NCBI RefSeq assembly: GCF_012927045.1
Contig: NZ_JABBFW010000001.1
Coordinates: 124,001 to 188,000 of the forward strand
From: Azohydromonas caseinilytica
Lineage (GTDB): Bacteria > Pseudomonadota > Gammaproteobacteria > Burkholderiales > Burkholderiaceae_C
DNA length: 64,000 nucleotides
Direction: 5' to 3'
Shown here: one piece after another, positions 61,546 through 64,000 of the stretch
How positions within the stretch are numbered: the stretch's first letter is position 1
Layout: each line of letters opens with the position of its first letter
Notes under the pieces: model-generated
Database searches by the model: none
Told to the model about the DNA's origin: nothing
Seen by the model: the letters and a program-made list of their open reading frames with translations, nothing else
Position numbers and translations under genes: made by a program

Positions 61546-63396
61546 TCAACCCTTGTGCAAAATGAAATTGCCGATCACCAGCGCGTCCAGCGGCGTGCTG
61601 AAGAAGGCATCGATGGCGTCCTTGGGCGTGCAGACGATGGGCTCGCCGCGCACGTTGAAGGAGGTGTTGATCAGCACCGGCACGCCTGTCAGCGCCCCGA
61701 AGGCTTTCAAAAGCGCGTGGTAGCGCGGGCTGGCCTCGGCCGTGACCGTCTGCACCCGCGCCGTGAGATCGGCGTGGCAGGCGGCGGGAATGCGCGGCGC
61801 CTGCTCCCGGATCACGTCGTAGATGAAGAGCATGAAGCGCGCTTGGCCGCCGTTGGCCTGCGCGGGCGTGAACCAGGCGGCCAGGTCCTCCTCGGGCACC
61901 GCCGGGGCCACGGGGCGGAAGTCTTCGCGGTCCTTGAGTTCGTTGATGCGGGCCTGCATCTCGGCATGCAGCGGCGAGGCCAGGATCGAGCGCGCCCCCA
62001 GCGCGCGCGGCCCGAACTCCATGCGGCCCTGGAACCAGCCGATCACCAGGTCCTGCGCCAGCAGCTGCGCCGCTTCGGCGGCCACGTCGTCCACGCGGCG
62101 GTAGCTGAGCTTGGCCCACTTGAGCAGCTGCTCGATCTCGTCGTCGCCGTAGCCCGGGCCCCAGTAGGCATGCGTCATGGACCAGTCCGAGCGCGCCAGC
62201 ACCGTGGGCACGGCATTGGGCGCGGCGCGGCTTTCCAGCGCCACCTCGCGGCCGGTGGCTGACGGCGTCGAGGTCTGCGTCGCGGCGGTGGCCGTGGTCG
62301 CCGCCAGCACGGCCACGGCGCCGGCGCGCTCGCGCGCGTCCACCCACAGCGCCGCGCCCAGCGCGGTGCCGGCGTCGCCCGCGGCGGGCTGCACCCAGAC
62401 CTGGTCGAACAGGCCCGCGTCGCGCAGCCGCGCGTTCATCACGCAGTTCAGCGCCACGCCCCCGGCCATGGCCAGCAGCGGCTCGCCGCTGGCCTCGCGC
62501 AGCCAGGCCGCGAGCTGCAGCGCCGAGCGCTCCAGCACCTGCTGCAGCGAGGCGGCCAGGTCCAGGTGCACCTGCTCCAGCGCCGCGCCGCGCTCGCGCG
62601 GCGGCACCAGCGCGGCCAGGTCGATGCGGTCGATCTCGTAGCGCCCGTCCGGATGCACGCGCACCTGGCGCTGCAGGGCCTCGGCAAAGCGCGGCTGGCC
62701 CAGCGCGGCCAGCGCCATCACCTTGTACTCATCGCTGCTGTGCAGGAAACCGAGGTGGCTGGTGACGCGCTCGTAGAGCAGGCCCAGCGAGTGCGGCATG
62801 TCCACCTCGCCCAGCGGCCGGTACACGCCCTCGGCCCACAGGCCGTAGGCGGTGGTGGCGTCCTCGCCGCGGCCGTCCAGCGTCATCACCGCGCAGCGCT
62901 CGAAGGGCGCGGCCAGGAAGGCGCTGGCCTGGTGGCAGAGGTGGTGGTCGATGTAGTGCCACTGCCAGGGCCCGTCGAAGCGGCAGCCCTTGAAGCGCTT
63001 TTTCAGGTGGTGCGGCGCGCCGTCGGCGAGCTGGCGCGGGGCGTTGCTGACGTAGGCGGCGAACAGCGGGTCCCAGGGGTTGTCCCAGCCCGGCGCGGGT
63101 TGCGCCGACGGTTGCAGCGGCAAGGTGATGGTGTCGCCCGAGAGCCGGCCGCGGATGAAGCGCTGCGGGTCGTAGCTGTAGGCCACGTGGTCCACCTGCG
63201 CCAGCGTCAGCCCGGCCTCGGCCAGGCAGTAGTCGATGGCGTGGTAGGGCAGCTCCCAGGCCGTGAACGGCAGGGGCCGCTTGCCATGCTTGATGCGCGT
63301 GAAGCGCTCCTCCTCCGCGGCAGCGACCAGCCGGCCGTCGTGCACGAGGGCGGCGGAAGAGTCGTGGAAGGCTGCGTTGATGCCGAGTGTGATCAT
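61546..63396 (-). CDS. carbamoyltransferase, NodU/CmcH family
   Basis: This 616-residue enzyme transfers a carbamoyl group from carbamoyl phosphate to a hydroxyl. The N-terminal ASKHA-like domain shows TLGINAAFHDSSAALVHDG, EEERFTRIKHGKRPLP, YIDHHLCHQASAF and VMTLDGRGEDATTAYG. The C-terminal YrdC-like half ends with VLINTSFNVRGEPIVCTP. In the middle a 50-residue Ala/Thr-rich linker (AVLAATTATAATQTSTPS) is unusual. Placement among heptosyltransferases suggests carbamoylation of a sugar in LPS or a capsule. The start overlaps the upstream GT9 by ATGA. Confidence 0.92.
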   Translation of the reverse strand: MITLGINAAFHDSSAALVHDGRLVAAAEEERFTRIKHGKRPLPFTAWELPYHAIDYCLAEAGLTLAQVDHVAYSYDPQRFIRGRLSGDTITLPLQPSAQPAPGWDNPWDPLFAAYVSNAPRQLADGAPHHLKKRFKGCRFDGPWQWHYIDHHLCHQASAFLAAPFERCAVMTLDGRGEDATTAYGLWAEGVYRPLGEVDMPHSLGLLYERVTSHLGFLHSSDEYKVMALAALGQPRFAEALQRQVRVHPDGRYEIDRIDLAALVPPRERGAALEQVHLDLAASLQQVLERSALQLAAWLREASGEPLLAMAGGVALNCVMNARLRDAGLFDQVWVQPAAGDAGTALGAALWVDARERAGAVAVLAATTATAATQTSTPSATGREVALESRAAPNAVPTVLARSDWSMTHAYWGPGYGDDEIEQLLKWAKLSYRRVDDVAAEAAQLLAQDLVIGWFQGRMEFGPRALGARSILASPLHAEMQARINELKDREDFRPVAPAVPEEDLAAWFTPAQANGGQARFMLFIYDVIREQAPRIPAACHADLTARVQTVTAEASPRYHALLKAFGALTGVPVLINTSFNVRGEPIVCTPKDAIDAFFSTPLDALVIGNFILHKG

Positions 63397-64000
63397 CCGA
63401 GTGCCGTGACGGGGTGGGGAATGCAGGGGCTGGCGGGGTGCAGCGGCACGCCCGGCAGGGTCCCCATGAGCTCCAGCGCGGCCTGGGCCACCTCCTGCGG
63501 CGGCACGCGCTCCAGGCAGTCGTGATGACGCTCGGGGCACACGCTCTTGAGGCAGTGGCGGCAGGGCACGGGATGGTTGAGCACACGCGCGCGCGCCTGC
63601 CAGGGCGTGTGCTGCGGATTGGTCAGGGCGTAGAGCACCACCACCGGCGCGTCCAGCGCCGCGGCCAGGTGCGCCGGCGCGCTGTTGTTGCACAGCGTGA
63701 CCTGCGCCCCGGCGATCAGCGAGGCCAGTTCGCCCAGCGACAGCTGCCCGGCCAGCGAGATCGCCGGGCTGCGCATGGCGGCCATGGCCTGCTCCACCAG
63801 CGGCAGCTCGTCCGGGCCGCCGCTGAACACGGCCTGGCAGCCGGTGGCGTCCACCAGCGCCTGCGCCGCCTGGCCGAAGCGCTCGGCCGGCCAGCGGCGC
63901 GAGGCGGCGGTGGCGCCGGGATGCACCACGATGTAGGGCCGCGTCAGGTCGCCGCCGGCGCACTCGAACTTGTGGCGCATGGTCAGCGCCTCTTCGACCT
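63393..64000 (-). CDS. GT9 heptosyltransferase family glycosyltransferase, 5'-truncated by window edge
   Basis: The visible C-terminal part of about 202 residues stays open to the right edge. It contains YIVVHPGATAASRRWPAERFGQAAQALV, VTLCNNSAPAHLAAALDAPVVVLYALTNPQHTPW and the Cys-containing PCRHCLKSVCPERHHDCL, all features of the family. It is a second GT9 in the cluster. Its stop overlaps the carbamoyltransferase start (ATGA). Confidence 0.9.
   Translation of the reverse strand, partial: VEEALTMRHKFECAGGDLTRPYIVVHPGATAASRRWPAERFGQAAQALVDATGCQAVFSGGPDELPLVEQAMAAMRSPAISLAGQLSLGELASLIAGAQVTLCNNSAPAHLAAALDAPVVVLYALTNPQHTPWQARARVLNHPVPCRHCLKSVCPERHHDCLERVPPQEVAQAALELMGTLPGVPLHPASPCIPHPVTALG

Overview
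The window is a high-GC chromosomal segment. It is densely coded, has many ATGA/GTGA gene overlaps, and uses short hairpin terminators of the 'AAGCC..GGCTT' type. Bug-family and Liv-type solute-binding proteins, a rplM-rpsI pair, a single-copy rpoN, an ErpA/AnmK/TyrS neighbourhood and dispersed REP-like palindromes together point to a betaproteobacterium of the Burkholderiales, most likely Comamonadaceae. The load of stress and envelope genes recalls soil or desiccation-tolerant genera such as Ramlibacter, but the genus assignment is inference. No tRNA, rRNA, CRISPR array or intact insertion sequence was recognised.

Layout. 1-4.6 kb: end of a branched-chain amino-acid-type ABC operon (binding protein, LivF-like ATPase) with an AMP-forming CoA-ligase-like gene, then a Bug-type binding protein. 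4.9-12 kb: housekeeping block (dtd, CDF metal exporter, tyrS, M23 endopeptidase, anmK, erpA, rpsI, rplM). 12-19 kb: GNAT enzyme, SrkA-like kinase, htpG, an SDR-DoxX fusion with a DUF2269 partner, and small unknowns. 19.7-28 kb: flavodoxin-fold protein with a Cys cluster, AsmA protein, a 1140-residue Gly/Gln/Ser/Tyr low-complexity protein resembling eukaryotic FET prion-like domains, and a cyanophycinase with an export-like N-terminus. 28-30.9 kb: rpoN, a disordered small protein and a hemerythrin.

30.9-36.9 kb: glycan cluster built around a 1212-residue GH-A hydrolase / GT4 glycosyltransferase / FAD mutase-like fusion, with an amidohydrolase and a second GT4. 36.9-38.6 kb: lower-GC patch carrying an orphan gene directly abutting a flavodoxin_2 oxidoreductase that has lost its N-terminal half. 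38.6-54.4 kb: stress and envelope accessory genes (alpha/beta hydrolase, phosphoribosyltransferase, ZIP transporter, Mn-catalase, BON lipoprotein, YihY, AI-2E-family permease, degenerate PLD-like protein, GT4, PAP2 phosphatase, hydroxypyruvate isomerase, polysaccharide deacetylase, GT4, DUF2383, DUF4142, topoisomerase IB).

54.4-64 kb: nucleotide-heptose operon (rfaE2-gmhB-rfaE1-gmhA) facing a convergent operon of UXS-type epimerase, GT, two GT9 heptosyltransferases, GT2 and a NodU/CmcH carbamoyltransferase. Together these look like a locus for a heptose-containing, possibly carbamoylated LPS or exopolysaccharide.

The most unusual items are the FET-like low-complexity protein with a three-fold 15-residue Tyr/Trp-Arg repeat, the triple-domain glycan enzyme, the insertion-type junction at 37.35 kb, and the PLD-like protein without HKD motifs.
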